Source of the DNA: an uncultured Treponema sp.
GTDB taxonomy: Bacteria > Spirochaetota > Spirochaetia > Treponematales > Treponemataceae
NCBI GenBank assembly: GCA_937923945.1
Contig: CALDWC010000186.1
Coordinates: 1-11,349, forward strand
Direction of reading: 5' to 3'
Length of the DNA: 11,349 nucleotides
The notes under the pieces were generated by a model, which saw only the letters and a list, made by a program, of their open reading frames with translations, was not told the origin of the DNA and did no database searches. Positions 1 to 6,243 of the stretch are shown here, in pieces (position 1 is the stretch's first letter; each line of letters starts with the position of its first letter). The translations under genes and the position numbers were made by a program.

Positions 1-74
1 GCGCAATACAGGATATACTATAGACTATACCGAGGCACGATTAAGTACTATGCAGCGGCTCTCTTTAGGAAGCG

Positions 75-110
75 CTGTTAAACGGCGTCAAGCCTTTAAT
101 CAGCGTTTCC
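75..110 (-). repeat. Dispersed repeat, copy A (left-end fragment)
   Basis: Read on the minus strand, these 36 bases match the left end of the longer repeat copies at 1195-1230 (34 of 36 identical) and 7100-7135 (32 of 36 identical). The match stops abruptly at position 75, so only the left end is present. Its outer boundary at 110/111 joins the ISAs1-type transposase fragment, and the repeat supplies an in-frame stop codon to that fragment. Bases 1-74 beyond it show no other recognisable feature. Confidence 0.8.
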
Positions 111-215
111 GATCGCATCAATCGTTACAATATTGCCTTTTACATTAATTTTTTTCAGTAATTCAGGGATTGCGGTAATCTCGTTTGACTTTTCATCCGT
201 TGCAATTTGTCCGAG
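108..215 (-). pseudogene. ISAs1-family transposase fragment (H-repeat-associated protein type)
   Basis: The minus strand encodes 36 uninterrupted residues, beginning LGQIATDEKSNEITAIPELL and ending with NIVTIDAIG. This is the highly characteristic DEKSNEITAIPELL...VTIDA(M/I)G block of ISAs1-family DDE transposases, also called H-repeat-associated proteins; the Asp of TIDA is expected to be a catalytic acidic residue. Full-length members are roughly 350-400 residues, so about a tenth remains. Immediately upstream the same frame has a stop (TAA, 216-218), and downstream it runs into the repeat at 75-110 and terminates. No flanking inverted repeats or target duplication of an intact insertion sequence are visible. 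It is a dead remnant. The family assignment is from motif recognition alone, but the motif is distinctive. Confidence 0.78.
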
Positions 216-265
216 TTACTTCTTTAGCTTTTTCTTTCATGCTCTTGTCGTGGAGCCGCGACGCC

Positions 266-293
266 TTGACCTTTTCGCGGTTTGGTGTATTAT
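266..293 (+). promoter_or_regulatory. Promoter of yicC, predicted leaderless
   Basis: A TTGACC -35 hexamer (266-271) and a TATTAT -10 hexamer (288-293) are separated by 16 bp. The expected start of transcription, seven bases after the -10, is position 300, the A of the yicC ATG. No Shine-Dalgarno sequence lies between the -10 and the ATG, which fits a leaderless mRNA. A short dyad at 247-262 (GTCG...CGAC) sits just upstream of the -35 and could be a protein site, but nothing else supports that. Confidence 0.6.
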
Positions 294-299
294 AGTAGT

Positions 300-1166
300 A
301 TGAAAAGTATGACCGCATATACCGCTATTGATACGGTGATCGAAGGAACGGCAATCAGTTTTGAAATAAAAAGCTACAACGGGCGTTATTTTGATTTGAA
401 AGTAAACGTCCCCTTTTGGCTGAGCACGTTGGAACCGTTTATCCGTGAATATTTTTCAAGTAAAATTTTACGGGGCAATGTTGAAATTTCAATCCGAACG
501 GCGAAGACGAATGCCCCGACCGATTTTACCGTTGATAGCGACGCCGTTGAACGGTACCATGCGGCATTCAAAAAAATTGCGGATATTCTTCATACGGATT
601 ATTCACCGGATGTTGAAACCATTGCCCGGCAGTCCGGCGTTTTAGTGCCCGCTGAATCAAACAACACGGAACAGTGGAAAACCGCGCTGATGTCGGTATT
701 CGATTTAGCTTTTGCCGCATTCGATAAAGCGAAAACGGATGAGGGTGCGGCGTGTCAGGCGAATATTGAAAAGCAACTCGCACTTATCACTACTGCCGTT
801 GCAAAAATTGAAATGGAAAGCGGCAATGCGGAACGGATTTTTGCGGAAACGTTTCGCAAGAAACTGACAGACTTGGTCGGACAGAATTATGATGAAAATC
901 GGATATTGCAGGAAGTCGCCGCAATGCTTGTAAAGTATACTGTCAACGAAGAATTGGTGCGTTTAAAAGCACACTTGCACGCAATGGAAAATGAGATGGG
1001 GAAGGACGGGGCTGTTGCGAAACGGTTGGATTTTATTTGTCAGGAAATCAATCGGGAAATAAACACCATCGGTTCAAAAAACCAAAGCTACGATATTGCT
1101 GCGCACATCGTTACGGTAAAGGAAGCGCTTGAAAATATTCGAGAACAACTGAAAAACTTGGAATAG
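300..1166 (+). CDS. yicC: YicC/YloC family endoribonuclease
   Basis: This 288-residue protein has the length and both domains of the YicC/YloC (UPF0701) family: the YicC-like N-terminal domain, starting with the family signature MKSMT, and the C-terminal DUF1732 region, recognised from the block RLDFICQEINREINTIGSK followed by IVTVKEALENIREQLKNLE. Known members are endoribonucleases linked to RNA turnover and stress or stationary phase. ATG 300 is chosen because it gives the family N-terminus. The longer reading from TTG 282 would add MVYYSS encoded by the promoter -10 region. The gene stands alone with its own promoter, and a hairpin follows the stop. It precedes the cmk operon in the same direction, but the repeat at 1190-1393 separates them. 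It may act on structured small RNAs, by analogy with relatives; nothing here shows the substrate. Confidence 0.93.
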   Translation: MKSMTAYTAIDTVIEGTAISFEIKSYNGRYFDLKVNVPFWLSTLEPFIREYFSSKILRGNVEISIRTAKTNAPTDFTVDSDAVERYHAAFKKIADILHTDYSPDVETIARQSGVLVPAESNNTEQWKTALMSVFDLAFAAFDKAKTDEGAACQANIEKQLALITTAVAKIEMESGNAERIFAETFRKKLTDLVGQNYDENRILQEVAAMLVKYTVNEELVRLKAHLHAMENEMGKDGAVAKRLDFICQEINREINTIGSKNQSYDIAAHIVTVKEALENIREQLKNLE

Positions 1167-1169
1167 CCG

Positions 1170-1190
1170 GCGCAACAAATTTTGTTGCGC
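1170..1190 (+). terminator. Hairpin after yicC, terminator-like
   Basis: A near-perfect inverted repeat starts 4 bp after the yicC stop: GCGCAACAAA (1170-1179) against TTTGTTGCGC (1181-1190). The realistic stem is 8 bp with a 5-nt loop. There is no proper T-tract after it (TTATGG follows), so intrinsic termination may be weak. The right arm abuts the left end of repeat copy B. Confidence 0.5.
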
Positions 1191-1393
1191 TTATGGAAAC
1201 GCTGATTAAAGGCTTAACGCCGTTCAACAGTAAAGTATCTCTTTTGTTTCTCAATGTTCAGGATAATTTTAGAATATTTGCGCAACAACGGATTTTAAGG
1301 GTGGGCACTGATAAGATAGTCTTTTAAAAATCTAACCCAAGTTTTTGAAAGACGACCGTAATTCTCGATTGAATTAATCAGTGCCTCCTTAAG
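1190..1393 (+). mobile_element. MITE-like dispersed repeat, copy B
   Basis: This 204-bp non-coding element ends in imperfect terminal inverted repeats: 1190-1209 against the reverse complement of 1374-1393 agree at 16 of 20 positions, both finishing CTGATTAA. A second long copy lies at 7095-7318 and a left-end fragment at 75-110. Shared internal blocks include TTTCTCAATGTTCAG, CAACA/GATTTTAA and GGGCACTGA. Copy B carries 56 bp (1312-1367) absent from copy C; this lies inside an inverted repeat whose arms are a perfect 9 bp (GGCACTGAT 1304-1312, ATCAGTGCC 1377-1385). No transposase lies inside, as expected for a non-autonomous element. I cannot identify a convincing target-site duplication, so the exact boundaries are uncertain by several bases. 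The element fills the whole yicC-cmk gap. Confidence 0.65.
1345..1374 (+). promoter_or_regulatory. Possible promoter of the cmk operon inside the repeat
   Basis: TTGAAA (1345-1350) and TTGAAT (1369-1374) are separated by 18 bp, which would start transcription near 1381 and leave a leader of about 33 nt containing the AAAAAGGA ribosome-binding site before the cmk ATG. The -10 matches consensus at only 4 of 6 bases. The -35 lies in the 56-bp segment unique to copy B. This is a weak prediction; read-through from yicC is the alternative. Confidence 0.3.
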
Positions 1394-1413
1394 GGAAAAA
1401 GGATTAAAAAGTA

Positions 1414-1950
1414 ATGGAAACAAAAGATGTAAAAATTGCCGTTTCAGGATTTTCCGGTTGCGGAAACACCACGGTTTCAAACATGCTTGCGGAAAAATTA
1501 TCGCTGCCGTGCATTAACTACACGTTCCGGAATTTAGCCAAGGAACTGAATATGGATTTCAAAGATATTGTTGAAAAGTCAAAAACGGATTTTTCATTTG
1601 ATAGAATGGTTGACGCAAAGCAAATTGAGTTGGCACAAAAAGGTTCGTGCGTTTTGGGTTCGCGTCTTGCGATTTGGCTTTTATCCGATGCAAGTTTAAA
1701 AGTTTTTTTAACGGCATCGCCTGAAGTCCGCGCAAGCAGAATCTCGGAGCGGGAACACGCGAGTGTTGATGAAGTGATGGCATTTACAAAAAAACGAGAT
1801 GCCCAAGATACGGTCCGTTATTTGCAGCTGTACAATATTGATAATACGAACTACACCTTTGCAGACCTCATCATCGACACGGAAAAATACTTTCCCGAAG
1901 AAATTTGCGACATCATCATTGATGTGTTAAAACAAAGGGGACTCGTGTAA
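1414..1950 (+). CDS. cmk: Cytidylate kinase-like P-loop kinase (type 2 / AAA-type)
   Basis: This 178-residue P-loop kinase is most like the short cytidylate kinases (type 2, archaeal-like) that phosphorylate CMP/dCMP with ATP for pyrimidine nucleotide synthesis. Features in order are the P-loop GFSGCGNTT (12-20), the GSRLAIWLL segment (82-90) resembling the CMP-binding GRLAG region, the LTASPEVRASRISERE lid segment (99-113), RDAQDTVRYLQLYNID (128-143) and LIIDT (152-156). The P-loop lysine is replaced by Asn18, unusual for an active kinase; I recall similar GCGNTT P-loops in spirochaete homologues but cannot check. The ATG is preceded by AAAAAGGA (1396-1403) about 10 nt away. It leads the cmk-der-merR-rsm22 run, with a 39-nt gap to der. 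A broader cytidylate-kinase-like protein of altered activity is possible. Confidence 0.82.
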   Translation: METKDVKIAVSGFSGCGNTTVSNMLAEKLSLPCINYTFRNLAKELNMDFKDIVEKSKTDFSFDRMVDAKQIELAQKGSCVLGSRLAIWLLSDASLKVFLTASPEVRASRISEREHASVDEVMAFTKKRDAQDTVRYLQLYNIDNTNYTFADLIIDTEKYFPEEICDIIIDVLKQRGLV

Positions 1951-1989
1951 CCGGTGAGAGTAACACGGTCAAAAAAGTGAGTTAAGCCT

Positions 1990-3357
1990 ATGGGGAAAAA
2001 ATATACAAACGCACCATTGATTGTAATCGCCGGTCGCCCGAATGTCGGTAAGTCAACGTTGTTTAACCGCCTTGTGGGAAAACGACGCAGCATAACCGAC
2101 AAAACTGCCGGCGTTACCCGCGATCTCATCGAAGAAACCGTTTTGATTAAAGACAAACCGGTACGGCTGATGGATTCCGGTGGATTTAAACTTTCACGTT
2201 CCAAAAACGAAAGCGAAGCAGTGCTGACAAAACTCACGATTGAAAAAACGCTGCAGTCGCTCGAAATGGCTGACCGCATTTTGCTCCTTCTCGATGCAAC
2301 TTCTCACACAGCCGAAGATGATGAATTCGTGCAGTACCTCCGCCGTTACTGGAATAAAATTATCGTTGCGGTAAATAAAACCGAAGGTGGACGCGGCGAA
2401 GCCGAAGGCTATAATTATTTAAAACTCGGCGTTGCACGGATTCATTTTATCAGTGCGGAACACGGCGATAACATCGACGAGTTGCTGGATGCGTTGGTTG
2501 ACGGACTTGATTTTTCAAAGGTGTGTGAAACCGACGATGAAGACGTAATTCGTCTCACGATTGTCGGAAAACCGAACACGGGAAAATCAACGCTTTCAAA
2601 TTTTTTAACCAAGAGCAGCGCTTCAATCGTGAGCGACATTGCCGGTACGACGCGCGATATTGTGCGAGGCGAGTTTTCGCACAAGGGGAAAAAATTTATC
2701 CTGCAAGATACCGCGGGAATTCGTAAAAAAAGTAAAGTCAACGAAGATATTGAATACTATTCTGTAGTACGTGCAATTAAAAGTTTGGACAACGCAGATG
2801 TGGTGCTCCACTTAATCGATGCAGATTCGGGACTCACCGATCAGGATAAAAAAATTTGTGTGCAGGCAGTCAATCGCGGCTTGCCGGTTATTTTTGTGAT
2901 TAACAAGTGGGATACGGTCGATGCACAAAAAGGAACATTTAAAAATTACGAACGAAACATTAAAGTGATGTTCGGCAAAATGGAATACGCTCCGGTTTGT
3001 GCAATTTCAGCGATTGACGGAACCGGTGTCAACAACATGCTTAACATTGTTTTACAAGCGTTTAAGCAGTACACCACACAGGTTGAAACGTCTGCGCTTA
3101 ATTTAGCTTTAAAAGATTGGCTTGCAAGTTATCCGCCGCCGGGAAATAAATTTACCTTTAAGTACTTGGTGCAAACCGGTACGCGCCCGGTTCGATTTTT
3201 GATTTTTACCAACAAAGTGCATAATGTCACGGAGCAATATATGCGCTACTTGCAAAATAAGATTCGTACTGATTTGGGTTTTTCGTTAATTCCGGTGCAA
3301 CTCACCGTGCGCTCAAACAGAGATAAAAGCGAAAAAAATTTCGGCGGTAAAAAATAA
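1990..3357 (+). CDS. der: Ribosome biogenesis GTPase Der (EngA)
   Basis: This 455-residue protein has the unmistakable tandem-GTPase layout of Der, which binds the 50S precursor and is essential for large-subunit maturation. Domain 1 has P-loop GRPNVGKS (15-22), G3 DSGG (62-65) and G4 NKTE (129-132), with Glu where most GTPases have Asp. Domain 2 has P-loop GKPNTGKS (193-200), G3 DTAG (240-243) and G4 NKWD (305-308). A C-terminal KH-like domain spans roughly 355-440, including YPPPGNKFTFKYLVQTGTRP, and the tail is Lys-rich. The length is typical. The ribosome-binding site is weak (GTGAG upstream), so translation may be partly coupled to cmk. Only 6 nt separate its stop from the MerR-like gene, so co-transcription is very likely. 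Confidence 0.97.
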   Translation: MGKKYTNAPLIVIAGRPNVGKSTLFNRLVGKRRSITDKTAGVTRDLIEETVLIKDKPVRLMDSGGFKLSRSKNESEAVLTKLTIEKTLQSLEMADRILLLLDATSHTAEDDEFVQYLRRYWNKIIVAVNKTEGGRGEAEGYNYLKLGVARIHFISAEHGDNIDELLDALVDGLDFSKVCETDDEDVIRLTIVGKPNTGKSTLSNFLTKSSASIVSDIAGTTRDIVRGEFSHKGKKFILQDTAGIRKKSKVNEDIEYYSVVRAIKSLDNADVVLHLIDADSGLTDQDKKICVQAVNRGLPVIFVINKWDTVDAQKGTFKNYERNIKVMFGKMEYAPVCAISAIDGTGVNNMLNIVLQAFKQYTTQVETSALNLALKDWLASYPPPGNKFTFKYLVQTGTRPVRFLIFTNKVHNVTEQYMRYLQNKIRTDLGFSLIPVQLTVRSNRDKSEKNFGGKK

Positions 3358-3363
3358 ACGACG

Positions 3364-3714
3364 ATGAAAGATGATATGGTAAAGTTTTCGATTGGAGATA
3401 TCGAAAAGCTCACCGGAATAAAACAGCACATACTGCGGTACTGGGAGGACAACATTCCGCTTTTGAATCCTGAAAAAGATGAGTACGGTCGACGCGTTTA
3501 TCGACAGCGGGATTTGGACTTTGTGTTTCGGCTCAAATATTTAATCACGGAAAAAAAATTTACCGTTGAAGGCGCCGGTGAAGAATTGATGCGAGAAGTT
3601 GAATGCGAACAAACAACCGACGCAATGTTGATTATTTCCAAAATGCGGAATGAGTTGGTAAATATGTATTCGCTCGTTACTAAAAACAAAGGTAAAAACA
3701 ATTCCGATAATTAA
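3364..3714 (+). CDS. Small MerR-family transcriptional regulator
   Basis: This 116-residue protein begins with a MerR-type winged helix-turn-helix. FSIGDIEKLTGIKQHILRYW (about residues 8-27) is the recognition core, and the wing follows in YGRRVYRQRDLDFVFRLKYL, then EKKFTVEGAGEEL. After the domain only a short helix (about 85-108) remains, with no effector domain and no cysteine pair for metal sensing. The start may be ATG 3364 or the internal ATG 3376 (residue 5), which gives the more usual MVKFSIGDIEKLTG N-terminus. It lies 6 nt after der and 30 nt before the methyltransferase gene. A perfect 16-bp palindrome overlaps its stop codon. The ligand and targets cannot be read from the sequence. 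Confidence 0.85.
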   Translation: MKDDMVKFSIGDIEKLTGIKQHILRYWEDNIPLLNPEKDEYGRRVYRQRDLDFVFRLKYLITEKKFTVEGAGEELMREVECEQTTDAMLIISKMRNELVNMYSLVTKNKGKNNSDN

Positions 3715-3720
3715 TTATCG
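3705..3720. repeat. Perfect 16-bp palindrome at the merR stop codon
   Basis: CGATAATTAATTATCG reads identically on both strands and contains the TAA stop (3712-3714) of the MerR-like gene. It is A/T-rich and has no loop, so it suits a dimeric DNA-binding protein better than an RNA hairpin. It lies 25 bp before the Rsm22-like start codon, which has its own AAGG ribosome-binding site (3733-3736). Confidence 0.6.
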
Positions 3721-3744
3721 ATATCAAACAACAAGGCATATATA

Positions 3745-5127
3745 ATGAATAAAAAACAATATAGCAAAAAACGAACTCCAAACGACAAGAAAATTTCATT
3801 CCATAAAGTAATAAAAAATAAAAACGAAAAAAACCGTATCGATAAAAAACTATTTTTTTTGGAAAAAAAGTTTACCAAAGAATTGGATGAAACGCACATT
3901 GCGCTGATTTCGGCACTTCCTGATTTGTTGCAAAATGAGGCGAACATCAGCGCAAAGCATTTTGCGCAAATAAAAAACACCGTCTCCGATTTGTTTAAGC
4001 AGCTGACGAGCGAGCGGAATACGCGGTATGCGAATTACTTAAATTCGGACGCGTTTGTTTTTGCGTACGCGTATTATTATTTACCGTGGAATTGTTACAA
4101 GATGACAAAATTGTTTTTGCATCTTTCGATTGCAGAATTGATTGCAAAAAAAAACAAACGCTGCGGTGCGGAACATCGTGATGACGCATTAGTCTTTGCC
4201 GATTTCGGTTCCGGTCCTCTAACCGTGCCGATTGCACTGTGGATTGCCGAACCGAAACTGCGTGCAAAAAAAATCACTTGGTATTGTTTTGATTTGTCGA
4301 ATAAAATTTTAGATCTCGGCGAAAAAATTTTTCACGAGCTTGAACGGCGTAACAAAAAAAACGCCGGCAACTGGACGATAAAAAAAGTGCAGTCGGCATT
4401 TGGAGCAAAATCAACGGAGCAGTTTTTAAATGAACATCAGCGCATTGATTTTTATTTTTCGTGCAATATGTTTAATGAATTTATTAATCAAAATGCGGAA
4501 AACTTTGCTAACGAAACCTATCGTTCCGTTGAAACGATCCGAAAATACCTTGCAGAAGATGCATACGCGTTGATTGTTGAACCGGGAAATCCGCAAGGCG
4601 GAAAAATTATTACGAGTATGCGTTCACACTTTTTGGAAAAAAACTTTTCGGTTCTTTCTCCGTGTGTGCATTGCGGAGTTTGTCCGCTCGATGAAGAAAC
4701 TGCCGTCTGCTCCCGCGGTAACAAAAGCTTTTCAAAAAATAATTTTACGTTTGCACGCGGAAAATGGTGTCATTTTATGGTTACGGCAAAAGAGCAAATT
4801 GAAAGTTTACAAACAATTTCGGAACAGGTCAAGCTGCCGAAAGAAAAGCTGGTGTTTTCGTATCTCCTTGCCGCGCAAAAAGATACCATACCGGCACCGC
4901 AAAGCGAAAACATATTCCGCGTGATTATTACTTCGGAGTTGATAAAATTGCGGAACGGTTGCGCCGGTCGGTATGCGTGCAGCGAATACGGATTTTTGCT
5001 TTTAAAAAGCGAGTCGTCGCAATTTTTGCGGGGGCTGCATTCCGGCGACAGGATTTTGTTGGATAAAAAACTTTTACGTGGATTCGCGCAGGATAAAAAA
5101 ACCGGTGCGCGCATTATTGAGATGTGA
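3745..5127 (+). CDS. Rsm22-like rRNA methyltransferase-type protein with cysteine cluster
   Basis: This 460-residue protein resembles the Rsm22/METTL17 family of SAM-fold proteins that act on the small ribosomal subunit. The SAM-binding motif I is VFADFGSGPLTVPIALW (150-166). A later strand and loop VEPGNPQGGKIITSMR (278-293) matches the family's E-P-G-x-P-x-G motif. A cysteine cluster follows: C307, C310, C313, C322, then WCHF with C342, consistent with the iron-sulfur cluster reported in mitochondrial relatives. KLPKEKLVFSYLLA (363-376) matches the family's conserved K-x-S-Y-L segment. The first 40 residues are very Lys/Asn-rich with no predicted fold, plausibly an RNA- or ribosome-binding tail. 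AAGG 8 nt upstream supports ATG 3745. It ends the operon begun by cmk and der. Bacterial members are poorly characterised, so catalysis is inferred. Confidence 0.78.
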   Translation: MNKKQYSKKRTPNDKKISFHKVIKNKNEKNRIDKKLFFLEKKFTKELDETHIALISALPDLLQNEANISAKHFAQIKNTVSDLFKQLTSERNTRYANYLNSDAFVFAYAYYYLPWNCYKMTKLFLHLSIAELIAKKNKRCGAEHRDDALVFADFGSGPLTVPIALWIAEPKLRAKKITWYCFDLSNKILDLGEKIFHELERRNKKNAGNWTIKKVQSAFGAKSTEQFLNEHQRIDFYFSCNMFNEFINQNAENFANETYRSVETIRKYLAEDAYALIVEPGNPQGGKIITSMRSHFLEKNFSVLSPCVHCGVCPLDEETAVCSRGNKSFSKNNFTFARGKWCHFMVTAKEQIESLQTISEQVKLPKEKLVFSYLLAAQKDTIPAPQSENIFRVIITSELIKLRNGCAGRYACSEYGFLLLKSESSQFLRGLHSGDRILLDKKLLRGFAQDKKTGARIIEM

Positions 5128-5136
5128 AGCTCTATT

Positions 5137-6243
5137 TTAGTTTTCCGCTTCCGGGTGCGGAGCGGATTCCGTTTCATCGCTGTTTAATACCATATCCAAA
5201 ACCGCAAAAAAAATAATGATAGTCATCGGACCGAGAATAACCCCTTTTAAGCCCAGCAGTTTTACTCCACCCAAAAGCGAAAAGAAAATGAGCAGAGGGT
5301 GAATTTTAATCGTATCTTTTAAAATGAGTGGACGGAGTACATTGTCGAGTAAGCTGATAACGACGCCCGCGACAACAAAAAAGACGGCGGCTTTAATTTT
5401 GCTGCCGCTAAAAAAAAGTGCAATCGCAATCGGCACCCAAATACTGCCGCTTCCGATAAGCGGAATAAAAGATGCAAAAAAAGTGAGCACCGCCAAAAGC
5501 AGCGATCCTTTTACGCCGAAAGCCCAAAACACTACGAATGCCGCCGTCGCCTGATAGAGCGCGACAAGCACCAACCCCGCAATTAGCTGCACAAGAGTTT
5601 CGGAAAATTTCGTCAGTATCTTTTTCATCGACGAAGATTCAATTGGAATTGCTGAACTGAACATCGTAGCGAGATAGTCCCCATCAACATAAAAAAAGTA
5701 CAATGAAAAGCTAACAAACACGAGTGAAATAATAAAACGTCCGGCGGATTGCACAAAATTTTTTCCCAGTGAAAGGAGGGTGTTTGAATACTTTGATAAA
5801 ATATCAATGACGGCGGTTTTTATATCAAGTGTGCGGATATCAATTGCAGAATTGGAAAGTTCATACAACTGATTGGAAAAACTTTCAAAAAAATCGGTCA
5901 GAGCACTTTCCGTATTTGACGGTTGCAACATTTTGATAATTAAGTTACTCAGTTCGATAAATTGGCGTATCATTAAAAAGCCGAACACAACGAGGATTGT
6001 CGCAATGATTAAAACCGTCCCGATTGAAAAAGCACCTGCAATCAAGTTTTTTTTCACCGTAAAAGTTTTTTTATTCTGATCAAGTCTATTTAAAATAAAT
6101 TTATAAAGCGGCTGACACAAACTGTAAAGAACAATCGACCAAAAAATGGGCGAGGCATAGGGGGAAAAAATTGCAATGAGCAGGGCTGCAAGCCCTGCCA
6201 AAAGTAACAACAGTGATATTGCTTGAATCCGTTGTTTATTCAT
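5137..6243 (-). CDS. AI-2E family transporter (PerM/YdiK-like membrane protein)
   Basis: This 368-residue inner-membrane protein has about eight hydrophobic segments: roughly 7-26, 30-45, 69-92, 165-186, 215-240, 247-275, 284-300 and 317-350. The central region between segments 3 and 4 (about 95-165) is a soluble amphipathic insert, as is usual in the family. Recognition rests on the C-terminal half: ALYQATAAFVVFWAFGV, FIPLIGSGSIWVPIAIALFF, DNVLRPLIL (300-308) and GGVKLLGLKGVILGPM (325-340). Members have been linked to autoinducer-2 export, ion antiport or undefined roles, so the substrate is unknown. Its ATG lies inside the end of nagB (ATGAATAA overlap, 8 nt), with AAGGA about 11 nt upstream, so it is co-transcribed and probably translationally coupled. 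Its stop lies 9 bp from the stop of the converging Rsm22-like gene. Confidence 0.9.
   Translation of the reverse strand: MNKQRIQAISLLLLLAGLAALLIAIFSPYASPIFWSIVLYSLCQPLYKFILNRLDQNKKTFTVKKNLIAGAFSIGTVLIIATILVVFGFLMIRQFIELSNLIIKMLQPSNTESALTDFFESFSNQLYELSNSAIDIRTLDIKTAVIDILSKYSNTLLSLGKNFVQSAGRFIISLVFVSFSLYFFYVDGDYLATMFSSAIPIESSSMKKILTKFSETLVQLIAGLVLVALYQATAAFVVFWAFGVKGSLLLAVLTFFASFIPLIGSGSIWVPIAIALFFSGSKIKAAVFFVVAGVVISLLDNVLRPLILKDTIKIHPLLIFFSLLGGVKLLGLKGVILGPMTIIIFFAVLDMVLNSDETESAPHPEAEN
5145..5165. other. GC-rich hairpin between convergent genes
   Basis: An 8-bp stem with one G-T wobble and a 5-nt loop lies inside the last codons of the AI-2E gene, just past the stop of the converging Rsm22-like gene. 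It has no T-tract on either side. It is the only candidate termination structure for either operon here and could slow polymerase from both directions. Confidence 0.4.

Noticed and set aside
1193..1327. Small ORF in repeat copy B (METLIKGLTPFNS...), with similar starts in copies A and C
   Set aside because: The first 13 or so residues look conserved, but after the left end the frame differs between copies B and C (the shared TTTCTCAATGTTCAG is read in another frame), and copy A has no ATG. The conservation is of DNA, not of a peptide.
1851..2279. 142-codon open frame on the minus strand opposite cmk/der
   Set aside because: It is antisense to well-supported genes, with low-complexity Ser-rich composition typical of shadow frames.
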